Source: Bradyrhizobium sp. RD5-C2 (GTDB lineage: Bacteria; Pseudomonadota; Alphaproteobacteria; Rhizobiales; Xanthobacteraceae). Taken from it: a stretch of 64,000 nt of DNA. Position 1 is the first letter of the stretch. Each line of letters starts with the position of its first letter. The notes under the pieces were generated by a model. That model worked only from the letters and a program-made list of their open reading frames with translations, had not been told where the DNA came from and made no database searches. Of the stretch, positions 9,208 through 17,733 are shown piece by piece. The position numbers and the translations under genes are program-made. The stretch spans positions 294,907 through 358,906 of the forward strand of contig NZ_BOVL01000008.1 in the NCBI RefSeq assembly GCF_019972155.1. The letters are read 5' to 3'.

Positions 9208-10179
9208 TTACGATTCGTGTCTACCGCCGGCCGGATCGGCGGGCGCGATGCCACCACGGCGCGAGGCCGCCAGCGTCTCCGATGGCGCTTCCCCGAACTG
9301 CGACCGATAGCTTCGCGAAAAATCGCTGAGGTGCCAGAACCCGTAGGCCAGCGCGCAGGCCTTGACGCTCGGCGCACCGGCAAGCAGTTGCTGGCGCACC
9401 AGCCAGAGCCTACGCAGCCGCAGGTAGCGATGCAGGCTGATGCCCCGGTAGCGCTGGATCGCATCATGCAGCGTGCGCACCGACACGCCGATCTGCCTGG
9501 CGAGTTCGCCGCTGTAGATCGGGTGCGCGACGTCGCCGGCCAGGACGGCGCGCGCGTCGTTGAAGACCTTGAACTGACGCGTCGTGTTGGCCCGCGTCGC
9601 CCACTTGGCCGGCACGATCTCGGCGAACGCGTTGTCGATCGCGGACAGCAGCGTCTCCTTGATCGACGCGCCCGTGGCGAACTCTGCAATCGTGACCTGA
9701 TCCGACGTGACGAGCAGAACCTGCCTCACCACGTCGCGCAGCCGATCCTGCGCGCGTTGAGATATCTCGTGAATGCTGAAATGGAGTCCGGCACTCGGCC
9801 AACCGCGGTCGACAATCTCGGGCGTGAACATCATCGAGACATATTGGCGGGGCGTCTCCTCTACCGAGGTGTAGAACGCGCCGCCGCCGCCGAGCACGAT
9901 CACCGCACGATCGCGCTCGACGCCGTTGAACCGCATCGGAACGCCGTCATCCATCGTGAAGCCGACCGCAGTCGTATGTCGCGCAAGCTGCGCGTCGACG
10001 ATCCGCGGGAACGACTGTGTGTAGTTGAGCTCGCATCCCGGCAAACTCAGGATGATCTGCTCGGCCGAAATCTTTCGCGCAAGCGGCGTGAAATCAACAT
10101 CCAAATCCCGGATCGAACTCCGGAACGCATCGACATCGTCAAAACGAAAGACTCTCGGCACCAGCAATGGCGCCGTCAA
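9208..10179 (-). CDS. AraC family transcriptional regulator
   Basis: A 323-residue regulator with a large N-terminal sensing region (about 1-210) and a C-terminal AraC-type double helix-turn-helix (about 220-310). The recognisable C-terminal stretches are IYSGELARQIGVSVRTLHDA, LHRYLRLRRLWLVRQQLL and ACALAYGFWHLSDFSRSYR followed by FGEAPSETL, the usual second HTH and its closing motif. The N-terminal part resembles the AraC_binding_2-type sensors of phenylalkyl/choline-type regulators only loosely. It is divergent from the DUF2336 gene across a 311-base AT-richer gap. Target genes are unknown. Confidence 0.9.
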   Translation of the reverse strand: MTAPLLVPRVFRFDDVDAFRSSIRDLDVDFTPLARKISAEQIILSLPGCELNYTQSFPRIVDAQLARHTTAVGFTMDDGVPMRFNGVERDRAVIVLGGGGAFYTSVEETPRQYVSMMFTPEIVDRGWPSAGLHFSIHEISQRAQDRLRDVVRQVLLVTSDQVTIAEFATGASIKETLLSAIDNAFAEIVPAKWATRANTTRQFKVFNDARAVLAGDVAHPIYSGELARQIGVSVRTLHDAIQRYRGISLHRYLRLRRLWLVRQQLLAGAPSVKACALAYGFWHLSDFSRSYRSQFGEAPSETLAASRRGGIAPADPAGGRHES

Positions 10180-10446
10180 ATGACTGCTCCTGTGAAATGG
10201 TCTCTAAAATTTGCGCGCGGCGCCGCGCACAGCGCGCCGGCCGCATTGATAAATTGCATGCACAAAATTCGAATCGTCCAATGAACTCAGTCAGAAAAAA
10301 TGCTGTCCGCTCGTCGAACCCGACAATCTGGCAAAATAGCGCTGCTGCCGAATTTCGATAGTGTTTGCCGCGATATCCACCGTTGGGATCAACCTCCACA
10401 TCAATTTCTATACCCCTATTAAAGATTCGGGGAGCAGATTGACATC
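10180..10446. other. Intergenic, AT-richer, divergent promoters expected
   Basis: No gene seen. The region separates the AraC gene (minus strand) from the DUF2336 gene (plus strand) and so should hold both promoters. It is richer in A/T than the surroundings, particularly 10260-10440. No clear -35/-10 or operator could be fixed by eye. Confidence 0.5.
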
Positions 10447-10477
10447 GGGAACGATGATGTTCCCCGTCGCGGAACAT
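10447..10477 (+). promoter_or_regulatory. Overlapping alternative hairpins before DUF2336 gene
   Basis: Three alternating half-sites can pair in two mutually exclusive ways. GGGAAC (10447-10452) pairs with GTTCCC (10459-10464). ATGTTCC (10457-10463) pairs with GGAACAT (10471-10477). The second hairpin ends 13 bases before the ATG at 10491 and would lie close to the ribosome-binding site. It may be an operator with three half-sites or a translation-control element; which one cannot be told from sequence. Confidence 0.35.
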
Positions 10478-10490
10478 TTTAGGGACCGCA

Positions 10491-11600
10491 ATGACAGCTA
10501 TTGCCTCGCCCGATCTTATTGCCAAGCTCGACCATGTCTTGAGAGCCGGTTCCCCAGACCTCCGCACGCGCATGCTGCAGGAGGTGGCCGGGCTGTTTCT
10601 CGACGACGCCCACCGCCTCAGCGAGCATCAGGTCAATCTGTTCGACGACATCCTGATCCGCCTGACCGAGAGCGTCGAGCTGCGGACCCTGACCACGCTC
10701 AGCCGCTCGCTCGCCGACCTGCATCTGGTGCCGCGGGAGCTCGCCCGTCGCCTCGCCAACCATGATGATGCCGATGTCGCCGCTCCGATCCTGCGAAAAT
10801 GCGCCTGCATTCCGGACGCCGATCTGATCGACATTGCCTGGATGCGGGCCGAGGGACATCTCTGCGCGATCGCGGGACGCAAGGCCGTCAACCAGGAGCT
10901 CACGGACATTCTGCTGATGCGAGGCGACAGCAACGTGCTTCGCGCGCTCGCACGCAATCCCGGCGCGGACATGACGAGCGCAGGCCTTGCCATGATGGTC
11001 GATGCCGCCGAGCGCGACGAGGACATCGCAGCCGCGCTGGTCGCGCGCAAGGACCTGCCTCACCGCGTTGTTGCCGACCTCGTCGTGCGATCGACGCCGC
11101 GCCAGCAGGCCCGGCTACTCAAGATCGCACACCCCGAGATCCAGCACGCGATCCGCGCTGCCATCGATGGCGGCGCAGCCCGCGCCTCCGCAAGCCCCCC
11201 AGCCACAATCGACTATGCGGAGGCGCGGGCCACGGTGATGGCCCTCAACAATTCCGGACAGCTGAACGATTCCAGCGTCAACCGCTTCGCGATCCGACGG
11301 GAAGTCCACAACGTCGTCGCGGCACTGGCGCAGCTCGCGACCGTTCCGATCGAGACGATCGCGCCGTTGATGCAAGCCGCCGACATCAACGGGCTCGTGA
11401 TCGCCTGCCGCGCATCGCGACTGAACTGGAACACGACGGCCACCATCGTCAGCTACCGGAAGGCCGGCTCGAAAGTCCCGCCGGATCAGCTCGAGCAGGC
11501 CCGGAAGATGTTCGAGGCACTGCCGCTCTCAAATGCGCAGCGCATGATCCGGTTTGGCTCGCTGAGCGAGTTGGCTGCGAAACCCCTTCAGGCAGTGTGA
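10491..11600 (+). CDS. DUF2336 domain-containing protein
   Basis: A 369-residue cytoplasmic, almost entirely helical protein with HEAT-like repeated helices, typical of the alphaproteobacterial DUF2336 family (LARRLANHDDADVAAPILRKC; ALARNPGADMTSAGLAMMVD; ALVARKDLPHRVVADLV). The later stretch REVHNVVAALAQLATVPIETI is also characteristic. The family is uncharacterised; members often sit near PilZ or chemotaxis/signalling genes. Eight bases downstream begins a PilZ gene, so the pair is probably one transcript and may work in c-di-GMP-linked control. That link is inference from context. Confidence 0.85.
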   Translation: MTAIASPDLIAKLDHVLRAGSPDLRTRMLQEVAGLFLDDAHRLSEHQVNLFDDILIRLTESVELRTLTTLSRSLADLHLVPRELARRLANHDDADVAAPILRKCACIPDADLIDIAWMRAEGHLCAIAGRKAVNQELTDILLMRGDSNVLRALARNPGADMTSAGLAMMVDAAERDEDIAAALVARKDLPHRVVADLVVRSTPRQQARLLKIAHPEIQHAIRAAIDGGAARASASPPATIDYAEARATVMALNNSGQLNDSSVNRFAIRREVHNVVAALAQLATVPIETIAPLMQAADINGLVIACRASRLNWNTTATIVSYRKAGSKVPPDQLEQARKMFEALPLSNAQRMIRFGSLSELAAKPLQAV

Positions 11601-11608
11601 GTTGCGTT

Positions 11609-11911
11609 ATGACGTATGGTGACCGCAGGGCTGAGCGCGTCAGGCTTGAGACGCGCCATCCCGTCAATCTCATGGGTGTCGACGGCACGTGGCGGCGCAG
11701 CTGCATCCTGCTCGACGTCTCGCAAAGCGGTGCCCGGCTCGAGGTCGACGGAACGCTTGATGTGCTGAAGGCCCAGGAGTTCTTCCTGGTCTTGTCCTCG
11801 CGAGGACTGGCATTCCGCCGCTGCGAGCTGGTTCGTGTCGACGGCGCCGAGATCGGCGTGCGATTCATCGAAGAACGAAAGCGAAAGGGACGTGCCGTCA
11901 TTCCGAGATGA
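11609..11911 (+). CDS. PilZ domain protein
   Basis: A 100-residue PilZ protein. The N-terminal RRAERVRLETRHPVNL supplies the RxxxR-type c-di-GMP contacts, LLDVSQSGARLEV is the D-x-S-x-x-G motif (about residues 33-45), and the barrel closes at GAEIGVRFIEE. The ATG at 11609 lies eight bases after the DUF2336 stop, so translation coupling is likely. It is probably a small c-di-GMP effector working with the DUF2336 protein. Compared with the PilZ gene at 8892 it is longer and has a more canonical motif set. Confidence 0.88.
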   Translation: MTYGDRRAERVRLETRHPVNLMGVDGTWRRSCILLDVSQSGARLEVDGTLDVLKAQEFFLVLSSRGLAFRRCELVRVDGAEIGVRFIEERKRKGRAVIPR

Positions 11912-11949
11912 GGATTGGCGGCAGCGGGCCCTGAGGGGAAGTTGACGAC

Positions 11950-12141
11950 ATGACCATGCACAGAGCAACAAACATCGCGGTATCGGCGGTCTCCGCCGCA
12001 CCATTGCGCGGCACCATCGCAATCGACTGTGCCGGCACCGTCGCGACCTTCGAGATCGACGAGGAGCTCGCCCACCGCCTCTGCACCGATCTCGAGCGGT
12101 TTCTGACCCAGGTGCCGCGCCGGACCGGCGCGGCACGGTGA
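11950..12141 (+). CDS. Small protein, unknown function
   Basis: A 63-residue protein starting 38 bases after the PilZ stop on the same strand, with GAGGGGAAG upstream of the ATG. It reads as a short beta-rich stretch (APLRGTIAIDCAGTVATFEID) followed by an amphipathic helix (EELAHRLCTDLERFLTQ). No family recognised. Position and strand suggest it belongs to the DUF2336-PilZ transcript. It could be a chance open frame, but codon use is like its neighbours. Confidence 0.55.
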   Translation: MTMHRATNIAVSAVSAAPLRGTIAIDCAGTVATFEIDEELAHRLCTDLERFLTQVPRRTGAAR

Positions 12142-12165
12142 CCTCGAACCGCCGACTGCCGCGCC

Positions 12166-13041
12166 CTACCCGCGCTTGAACCGATAATCGAAGCGGTCGC
12201 CGTCCGCCGTGATCAGGCCGACGGTGGGGGCCGGAAAATGGATCGGCAGGATCAGCGTGTCGGTTCCGGCCACCGAGGCAAAGAACTTTCGCCGCGAGAC
12301 CGCCGATTGCTTCGAGTCCCAATCGGGCTTGGCCGACCAGTCCGGCTCGCGGCACTGGATCGCGTGGTGCATCAGATCGCCGGCAACCACTGCGCGCTGT
12401 CCCTTCGAGAAGATGTTGACGCAGCAATGGCAGGGCGAATGGCCCGGCGTCGGCGTCAACGTGACGGTGTCGTCGAGCGCATAGTCGTCGTCGACCAGCA
12501 GCGCCTGCCCGGCTTCAACGATCGGCAGGCAATTGTCGCGAAACACCGTGCCGGGCGGATTGGCGCCCTTGGCATTCTCGGCCTCCCAGGCGGCATACTC
12601 GCCCTTGTGGAAGACGTACTTCGCGTTCGGGAAGGTCGGCACCCAGCGCCCGTCGCGCAGCGTGGTGTTCCAGCCGGTGTGATCGATATGCAGATGGGTG
12701 CAGAACACGTAATCGATCTGCTCGTAGGAGATGCCGAGCGCGAACAGCTCGTTGCGCCAGCGCTCCTTGCCCGGAAAGTCGAACGGCGGCGGGTGCCCCT
12801 TGTCCTCACCGGTGCAGGTGTCGACCAGGATGGTGTAGCGCGGCGTCCGCACCACGAAGGTCTGATAGGTGATCACCATCATTCCGCGCGCGGCATCGAA
12901 GACTTCCGGCTCCATTGTCTTCAGATGATGCTTGAACACATCGTCGTCATAGGTCGGGAAGAAATCCTGCGGCCGCCGCCACGGCCCCTCGCGCTCGATC
13001 ACCGCGTCGATCGTGATGTCGCCGATCCTGATTTGCTTCAT
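12166..13041 (-). CDS. MBL fold metallo-hydrolase
   Basis: A 291-residue metallo-beta-lactamase-fold hydrolase. The zinc-binding HLHIDH motif is at residues 116-121, a second metal ligand is in PGHSPCH (199-205), AGDLMHH (220-226) gives the bridging Asp, and PIHFPAPTVG near the C-terminus gives the last His. The layout resembles quorum-quenching lactonases and methyl-parathion-hydrolase-like enzymes (the GHSPGH position here reads GHSPCH). No signal peptide. The substrate is not predictable. It has no operon partner on the same strand nearby. Confidence 0.9.
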   Translation of the reverse strand: MKQIRIGDITIDAVIEREGPWRRPQDFFPTYDDDVFKHHLKTMEPEVFDAARGMMVITYQTFVVRTPRYTILVDTCTGEDKGHPPPFDFPGKERWRNELFALGISYEQIDYVFCTHLHIDHTGWNTTLRDGRWVPTFPNAKYVFHKGEYAAWEAENAKGANPPGTVFRDNCLPIVEAGQALLVDDDYALDDTVTLTPTPGHSPCHCCVNIFSKGQRAVVAGDLMHHAIQCREPDWSAKPDWDSKQSAVSRRKFFASVAGTDTLILPIHFPAPTVGLITADGDRFDYRFKRG

Positions 13042-13167
13042 GCCGTTTCGCTCCCGCTTTTTTGAAAACCGTAGCGGGCGATGCTGAGCCGGACAAGCCG
13101 GACACAGCGCGGCAGGCCATGCGCCGTTGCATTGCTTGCGCGCGTGGCTTGCCGCAAACCGTAGTCT

Positions 13168-13464
13168 TTAAACAGCGTCCTTGGCGACCTTGAGAGGTGA
13201 CGCCTTGACCGACTTGCTGGCCGGCTTCGCTGCAAACTCCATCGGCTCTTTCGTGAAAGGATTCACACCGCTGCGAGCTTCCGTGGCAGGCTTATGCACA
13301 ACAGACATTTTCACAAAGCCAGGAATGACGAACTCACCGGATTCGTTCAGCTCCTTGTAGCCAACAGTCGCCATGTGCTCGATGACGGTCCTCACGTCAT
13401 TCTTCGAGATCTGCGTGCCCTCGGCAATCGCGTCGATCAATTGATTTTTCGTCATCTTGGCCAT
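13168..13464 (-). CDS. HU family DNA-binding protein
   Basis: A 98-residue HU/IHF-type nucleoid protein. The N-terminal helix pair starts TKNQLIDAIAEGTQISKNDV, the beta arm region contains EFVIPGFVKMSVVHKPATEARSG followed by NPFTKEPMEF, and the tail is Lys/Ala-rich (KPASKSVKASPLKVAK). The IPGFVKMSV and R-x-G-x-NP motifs place it in the family, though the GFG loop is altered to GFV. The ATG at 13464 is chosen because GAGGATTTTC precedes it; a 49-codon upstream extension is not supported. It probably binds DNA non-specifically or acts as a divergent HU paralogue. Confidence 0.85.
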   Translation of the reverse strand: MAKMTKNQLIDAIAEGTQISKNDVRTVIEHMATVGYKELNESGEFVIPGFVKMSVVHKPATEARSGVNPFTKEPMEFAAKPASKSVKASPLKVAKDAV

Positions 13465-13804
13465 GCTGAAAATCCTCTGAATTGGGGGGCGCGCGAGCTG
13501 CGATGTAACTCTGTCCAGAATGTGGTAGAGCCACGCAGCGCGCTTCTTGTTCATGCCAACGGTCATGAAGTCACCGGGCTTAAAACCTATCGAGGTCCGA
13601 AACGCAAGCATGCGAATCGCGGTACCTTCGATAGCGCAACAATCTGCGGTGCATATTTCTCGACCCGGTTAGCGCCTTGGTTCCACGCGCGGACTTGCTC
13701 AACAAGGCGATTGCCGTTGACGACGGCTTGAAGGATCAGGCCGCCGCAAATCGACCCAAAACGCGCCCTACCCGGAGCGACTATCCAGCAGGGAAAAGAG
13801 TCGC
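13465..13804. other. Intergenic; possible coding remnant on minus strand
   Basis: There is no convincing gene in these 340 bases. An open frame on the minus strand (about 13606-13770) reads protein-like text (VNGNRLVEQVRAWNQGANRV) but has no usable start and ends near 13607, so it may be a decayed gene. The plus-strand end carries the ribosome-binding site GGGAAAAGAG for the TTG-started phosphodiesterase gene. HU gene promoter sequences should be near 13465-13560. Confidence 0.35.
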
Positions 13805-14779
13805 TTGGGCAGGAAATTGAAATACGCGGCAGCGGCGATCGTTGCCATCGCCGCCGGCATCTACCTCAACAACTCCAGTCTTCTCGCAACCCACGCCGGC
13901 GGCAAGCCGGTACTGCTCGCCCATCGCGGCATGGCGCAACGCTTCGACGAACGCGACCTCAGGAACGACACCTGCACCGCGGTGCGCATGCTGCCGCCAA
14001 CCCACGACTATCTCGAGAACACGACCCGCTCGATGCGGGCGAGCTTCGAGCAGGGCGCCGATATCGTCGAGCTCGACGTCCATCCGACGACCGACGGCGA
14101 GTTCGCGGTGTTTCACGACTGGACGGTCGATTGCCGTACCGACGGCCAGGGCGTCACCCGCGAGCAGCCGATGGCGCGGCTGAAGATGCTCGATATCGGC
14201 TATGGCTACACCGCCGATGGCGGCAAGACCTTTCCATTCCGCGGCAAGGGCATCGGCTTGATGCCGTCGCTGGACGAAGTGTTCAAAACGTTTCCGGATC
14301 GCCGGTTCCTGATCAACGTCAAGAGCCGCGATCCCGCCGAGGGCGAGAAGCTCGCGGCGATCTTGAACCGGCTCCCCGCCGAGCGACGCAAGCTGATCAT
14401 GGTCTATGGCGGCGACGATCCGATCGAGGCGATCCGGCGTCTTGCGCCGGGGACGCGGACGATCTCGCGCGCGGCGATCAAGAGCTGTCTCGTGCGCTAT
14501 CTCGGTTATGGCTGGACCGGCATCGTGCCGGACGCCTGCCGCAATGCCATCGTGCTGGTGCCGATCAACTACGCGCCGTGGCTGTGGGGATGGCCGGACC
14601 GTTTCCTCAACCGCATGGCGGCGGCAAACAGCGTGGTGTTCGTGCTCGGCCCCTATCAGGGCGGTGAATTCTCGACCGGGGTCGACGATGCCGAACTCTT
14701 CCGGCGCCTGCCCGAGAACTATTCCGGCGGCATCTGGACCAACGAGATCGAGACCATCGCCCGCCTCACCGGCCGCTAG
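13805..14779 (+). CDS. Glycerophosphodiester phosphodiesterase family protein
   Basis: A 324-residue GDPD-family TIM-barrel enzyme with an N-terminal membrane/signal segment (about 6-20). Catalytic motifs are LLAHRG (His40, Arg41), the metal ligands in IVELDVHPTTDGEFAVFHD (Glu89, Asp91, second catalytic His104) and INVKSRD around 170. Family members split glycerophosphodiesters to glycerol-3-phosphate. This version is divergent, with insertions after the first motif, and the signal segment suggests it works outside the cytoplasm. Start is TTG at 13805, with GGGAAAAGAG upstream. A single-gene unit. Confidence 0.85.
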   Translation: MGRKLKYAAAAIVAIAAGIYLNNSSLLATHAGGKPVLLAHRGMAQRFDERDLRNDTCTAVRMLPPTHDYLENTTRSMRASFEQGADIVELDVHPTTDGEFAVFHDWTVDCRTDGQGVTREQPMARLKMLDIGYGYTADGGKTFPFRGKGIGLMPSLDEVFKTFPDRRFLINVKSRDPAEGEKLAAILNRLPAERRKLIMVYGGDDPIEAIRRLAPGTRTISRAAIKSCLVRYLGYGWTGIVPDACRNAIVLVPINYAPWLWGWPDRFLNRMAAANSVVFVLGPYQGGEFSTGVDDAELFRRLPENYSGGIWTNEIETIARLTGR

Positions 14780-14854
14780 ATCCGGCATCTCCTGTCATCT
14801 CGTCGTCATAGAAATCGTGCGACTGAAGCCGCTCGCTGCATCGAGGATAACGCT

Positions 14855-15487
14855 ATGAACGGACTAACCGCCGCCCGCCCCAAGCTTGCCGAAACCGTCA
14901 TCGAGCCGACGGTCAAGCTGCGCGAGGTCAAGGTCGGCCGTTGCTGCGAAGTCCTCGGCGACACCGCAATCGAATATACCGAGCTCGGCGACTACTCCTA
15001 TCTCGGCAGCGGCTGCATGGTCGCCGACGCCGTGATCGGCCGGTTCTGCGCGATCGCGGCGCAGGTTAGGATCGGCGCGCCCAATCACCCGGTCGAGCGC
15101 CCCTCGCAGCATCGCTTCACCTACTGCCCTGAATATTACTCGGCCTCCGCCGAGCGCGACCACGGCTTCTTCAGCGACCGGCGCGCGGACCGCGTCGTGA
15201 TCGGCAACGACGTCTGGATCGGCCACGGCGTGATCGTTCTGCCCGGCGTCACCGTCGGAGACGGCGCGGTGCTCGCGGCCGGCGCGGTGGTCTCGCGCGA
15301 TGTCGCGCCCTACACCATCGTTGGCGGCGTGCCGGCACGGCCGATCAAGGAGCGCTTCAACCGCAAGATCGCGGCCGAGCTGTCGCAGATCGCCTGGTGG
15401 AACTGGCCGGCCGAGACGATCTGGGAGCGGCTACCGGAGTTTCAGTCCGGCGACGTCGAGGCGTTTTGCGCGCGGTGGAGAGCGTGA
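14855..15487 (+). CDS. Hexapeptide acetyltransferase (xenobiotic/phosphonate type)
   Basis: A 210-residue left-handed beta-helix acyltransferase. The hexapeptide repeats are seen at [20 protein letters not shown] and at [26 protein letters not shown], with the long loop between carrying the catalytic His region ([14 protein letters not shown]). It ends in the C-terminal cap [18 protein letters not shown]. This layout matches the chloramphenicol/xenobiotic acetyltransferase group often encoded with phosphonate (phn) genes, but no phn gene is seen in this window. Cytoplasmic, probably trimeric, using acetyl-CoA. Confidence 0.88.
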   Translation: MNGLTAARPKLAETVIEPTVKLREVKVGRCCEVLGDTAIEYTELGDYSYLGSGCMVADAVIGRFCAIAAQVRIGAPNHPVERPSQHRFTYCPEYYSASAERDHGFFSDRRADRVVIGNDVWIGHGVIVLPGVTVGDGAVLAAGAVVSRDVAPYTIVGGVPARPIKERFNRKIAAELSQIAWWNWPAETIWERLPEFQSGDVEAFCARWRA

Positions 15488-15488
15488 G

Positions 15489-17111
15489 CTAACTCCGCAA
15501 CCCCGGCGCTTCCTGCCCGGTGCGCGCGACGTATTCGGTGTAGCCGCCGCCAAACTGATGGATACCTTCCGGTGTCAGCTCCAGCACGCGGTTGGAGAGC
15601 GCGGCGAGGAAGTGCCGGTCGTGGGACACGAACAGCATCGTGCCCTCGAACTCGGCGAGCGCGTTGATCAGCATTTCCTTGGTGGCGAGATCGAGATGGT
15701 TGGTCGGCTCGTCCAGCACCAGGAAGTTCGGCGGATCGAACAGCATCTTGGCCATCACAAGCCGCGCCTTCTCGCCGCCCGAAAGCACCCGGCACTTCTT
15801 CTCGACATCGTCACCCGAGAAGCCGAAGCAGCCGGCGAGCGCGCGCAGGGAACCCTGCCCGGCTTGCGGAAATGCGTCCTCCAGCGACTGGAACACGGTA
15901 CGCTCGCCGTCGAGCAGGTCCATTGCGTGCTGGGCGAAATAGCCCATCTTGACGCTGCCGCCGACCGCGACCGCGCCGTCGTCGGGCTCGGTTGAACCGG
16001 CGACCAGCTTCAAGAGCGTCGACTTGCCGGCGCCGTTGATGCCCATCACGCACCAGCGCTCGCGGCGGCGGATCATGAAGTCGAGGCCGTCATAGATGCG
16101 CTTGCTGCCGTAGGCCTTGTGGACATTCTTCAGGCTGACGACATCCTCGCCGGAGCGCGGCGCCGGCTGGAATTCGAACGCCACGGTCTGGCGCCGCCGC
16201 GGCGGCTCGACCCGCTCGATCTTGTCGAGCTTCTTGACGCGGCTCTGCACTTGAGCAGCGTGCGAGGCGCGCGCCTTGAAGCGCTCGATGAACTTGATCT
16301 CCTTGGCGAGCATCGCCTGCTGCCGCTCGAACTGCGCCTGCTGCTGCTTGTCGGAGAGCGCACGCTGCTGCTCGTAGAACTCGTAATTGCCGGAGTAGCT
16401 GGTGAGCTGGCCGCCGTCGATCTCGACCACCTTGTTGATGATGCGGTTGATGAACTCGCGGTCATGCGAGGTCATCAGCAGCGCGCCCTCATAGCCCTTC
16501 AGGAACTGCTCGAGCCAGATCAGGCTTTCGAGATCGAGATGGTTGCTCGGCTCGTCGAGCAGCATGACGTCGGGACGCATCAGAAGAATGCGCGCCAGCG
16601 CCACCCGCATCTTCCAGCCGCCGGAGAGCTTTCCGACATCACCGTCCATCATCTCCTGGCTGAAGCCGAGCCCCGAGAGCGCCTCGCGCGCGCGGCCGTC
16701 GAGCGCATAACCGTCGAGCTCCTCGAACTGATGCTGCACCTCGCCATAGCGCGCGATGATGTCGTCCATCTCGTCGGCCTTGTCGGGGTCGGCCATCGCG
16801 GCCTCGAGTTCCCTGAGCTCGGCCGCGACCGCGCTGACCGGCCCGGCCCCATCCATCACCTCGGCCACGGCGCTGCGGCCGGACATTTCGCCGACATCCT
16901 GGCTGAAATAGCCGATCGAGATGCCACGATCGAGCGAGACCTGGCCCTCATCGGGGATCTCCTGGCCCGAGATCATCCGGAACAGCGAGGTCTTGCCGGA
17001 GCCGTTCGGGCCGACAAGGCCGATCTTCTCGCCCTTCTGGAGCGCCGCGGAGGCTTCGATGAAGAGGATCTGGTGGCCGACTTGCTTGGAGACGTTATCG
17101 AGGCGGATCAT
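15489..17111 (-). CDS. ABC-F family ATP-binding cassette protein
   Basis: A 540-residue soluble protein with two ABC ATPase domains and no membrane part, so a translation-type ABC-F factor and not a transporter. Walker A motifs are GPNGSGKT (34-41) and GINGAGKS (about 350-357). Signature motifs are KLSGGWKMRVALAR and VLSGGEKARLVMAK, with Walker B LLDEPSNHLDL and LVLDEPTNHLDL. The inter-domain linker is Gln/Lys-rich (QQQAQFERQQAMLAKE). The overall architecture is nearest to the YbiT/Uup branches. Such proteins act on ribosomes stalled in the E site. Its stop lies one base from the acetyltransferase stop (convergent). Confidence 0.93.
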   Translation of the reverse strand: MIRLDNVSKQVGHQILFIEASAALQKGEKIGLVGPNGSGKTSLFRMISGQEIPDEGQVSLDRGISIGYFSQDVGEMSGRSAVAEVMDGAGPVSAVAAELRELEAAMADPDKADEMDDIIARYGEVQHQFEELDGYALDGRAREALSGLGFSQEMMDGDVGKLSGGWKMRVALARILLMRPDVMLLDEPSNHLDLESLIWLEQFLKGYEGALLMTSHDREFINRIINKVVEIDGGQLTSYSGNYEFYEQQRALSDKQQQAQFERQQAMLAKEIKFIERFKARASHAAQVQSRVKKLDKIERVEPPRRRQTVAFEFQPAPRSGEDVVSLKNVHKAYGSKRIYDGLDFMIRRRERWCVMGINGAGKSTLLKLVAGSTEPDDGAVAVGGSVKMGYFAQHAMDLLDGERTVFQSLEDAFPQAGQGSLRALAGCFGFSGDDVEKKCRVLSGGEKARLVMAKMLFDPPNFLVLDEPTNHLDLATKEMLINALAEFEGTMLFVSHDRHFLAALSNRVLELTPEGIHQFGGGYTEYVARTGQEAPGLRS

Positions 17112-17271
17112 GCTCTATGACTGGGAACTGAGGGTTTGCGGCCTCTTATTCGATCTGGGACGTGGGTGGAAGCCCAATCCTTAGGGTTTCGCGCCGTGCT
17201 TTACGCATGCCACGAACGTTGCCGATCGAATATGACATGAAATCCTTCAGCGACCGGTTTTGGGGCGTCAC

Positions 17272-17715
17272 ATGCAAGTCTGGTTTCTCTATCTGCTCGC
17301 GCTCGGCGCCGGCATCGCCGTGGCTGTTCAACAGGTCCTGAACGGCAACCTCCGCTCCGCGCTGAATTCGCCCGCCTGGGCCGGGCTCGTCAGCTATCTC
17401 GGCGGTCTCGTGACGATGGCGGTCGTGCTGGTCGCGACGCGGGAGCCGGTGCCGTCCTGGAAGCTGGTCTCGGCCGTGCCGTGGTGGGCCTGGAGCGGCG
17501 GCATCCTCGGCGGCGTCTTCATCCTCCTGATGATCCTGCTGCTGCCGTCGCTCGGCGCCGCGACCTTGCTGGCGCTGGTGGTCGCGGGTCAGATGACCGC
17601 AGGCATCGCGATGGACCATTTCGGCGCGTTCGGGCTGGCGCAGCATCCCGTGTCGATCTCACGGCTGGCCGGCATCGCGCTGATCATCGGCGGCGTGCTT
17701 CTGATCAAGGATTGA
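17272..17715 (+). CDS. YdcZ-type DMT family permease
   Basis: A 147-residue integral membrane protein with five predicted helices. It matches the short DMT/DUF606 (YdcZ) family: QQVLNGNLRSAL after the first helix, SYLGGLVTMAVV, and the closing PVSISRLAGIALIIGGVLLI. These half-size transporters usually act as dimers. The substrate is unknown. The ATG at 17272 is used, 12 bases inside a TTG-started frame. It is divergent from the ABC-F gene with a 160-base gap. Confidence 0.88.
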   Translation: MQVWFLYLLALGAGIAVAVQQVLNGNLRSALNSPAWAGLVSYLGGLVTMAVVLVATREPVPSWKLVSAVPWWAWSGGILGGVFILLMILLLPSLGAATLLALVVAGQMTAGIAMDHFGAFGLAQHPVSISRLAGIALIIGGVLLIKD

Positions 17716-17733
17716 GAGCGAGCCGCGCTTGAA

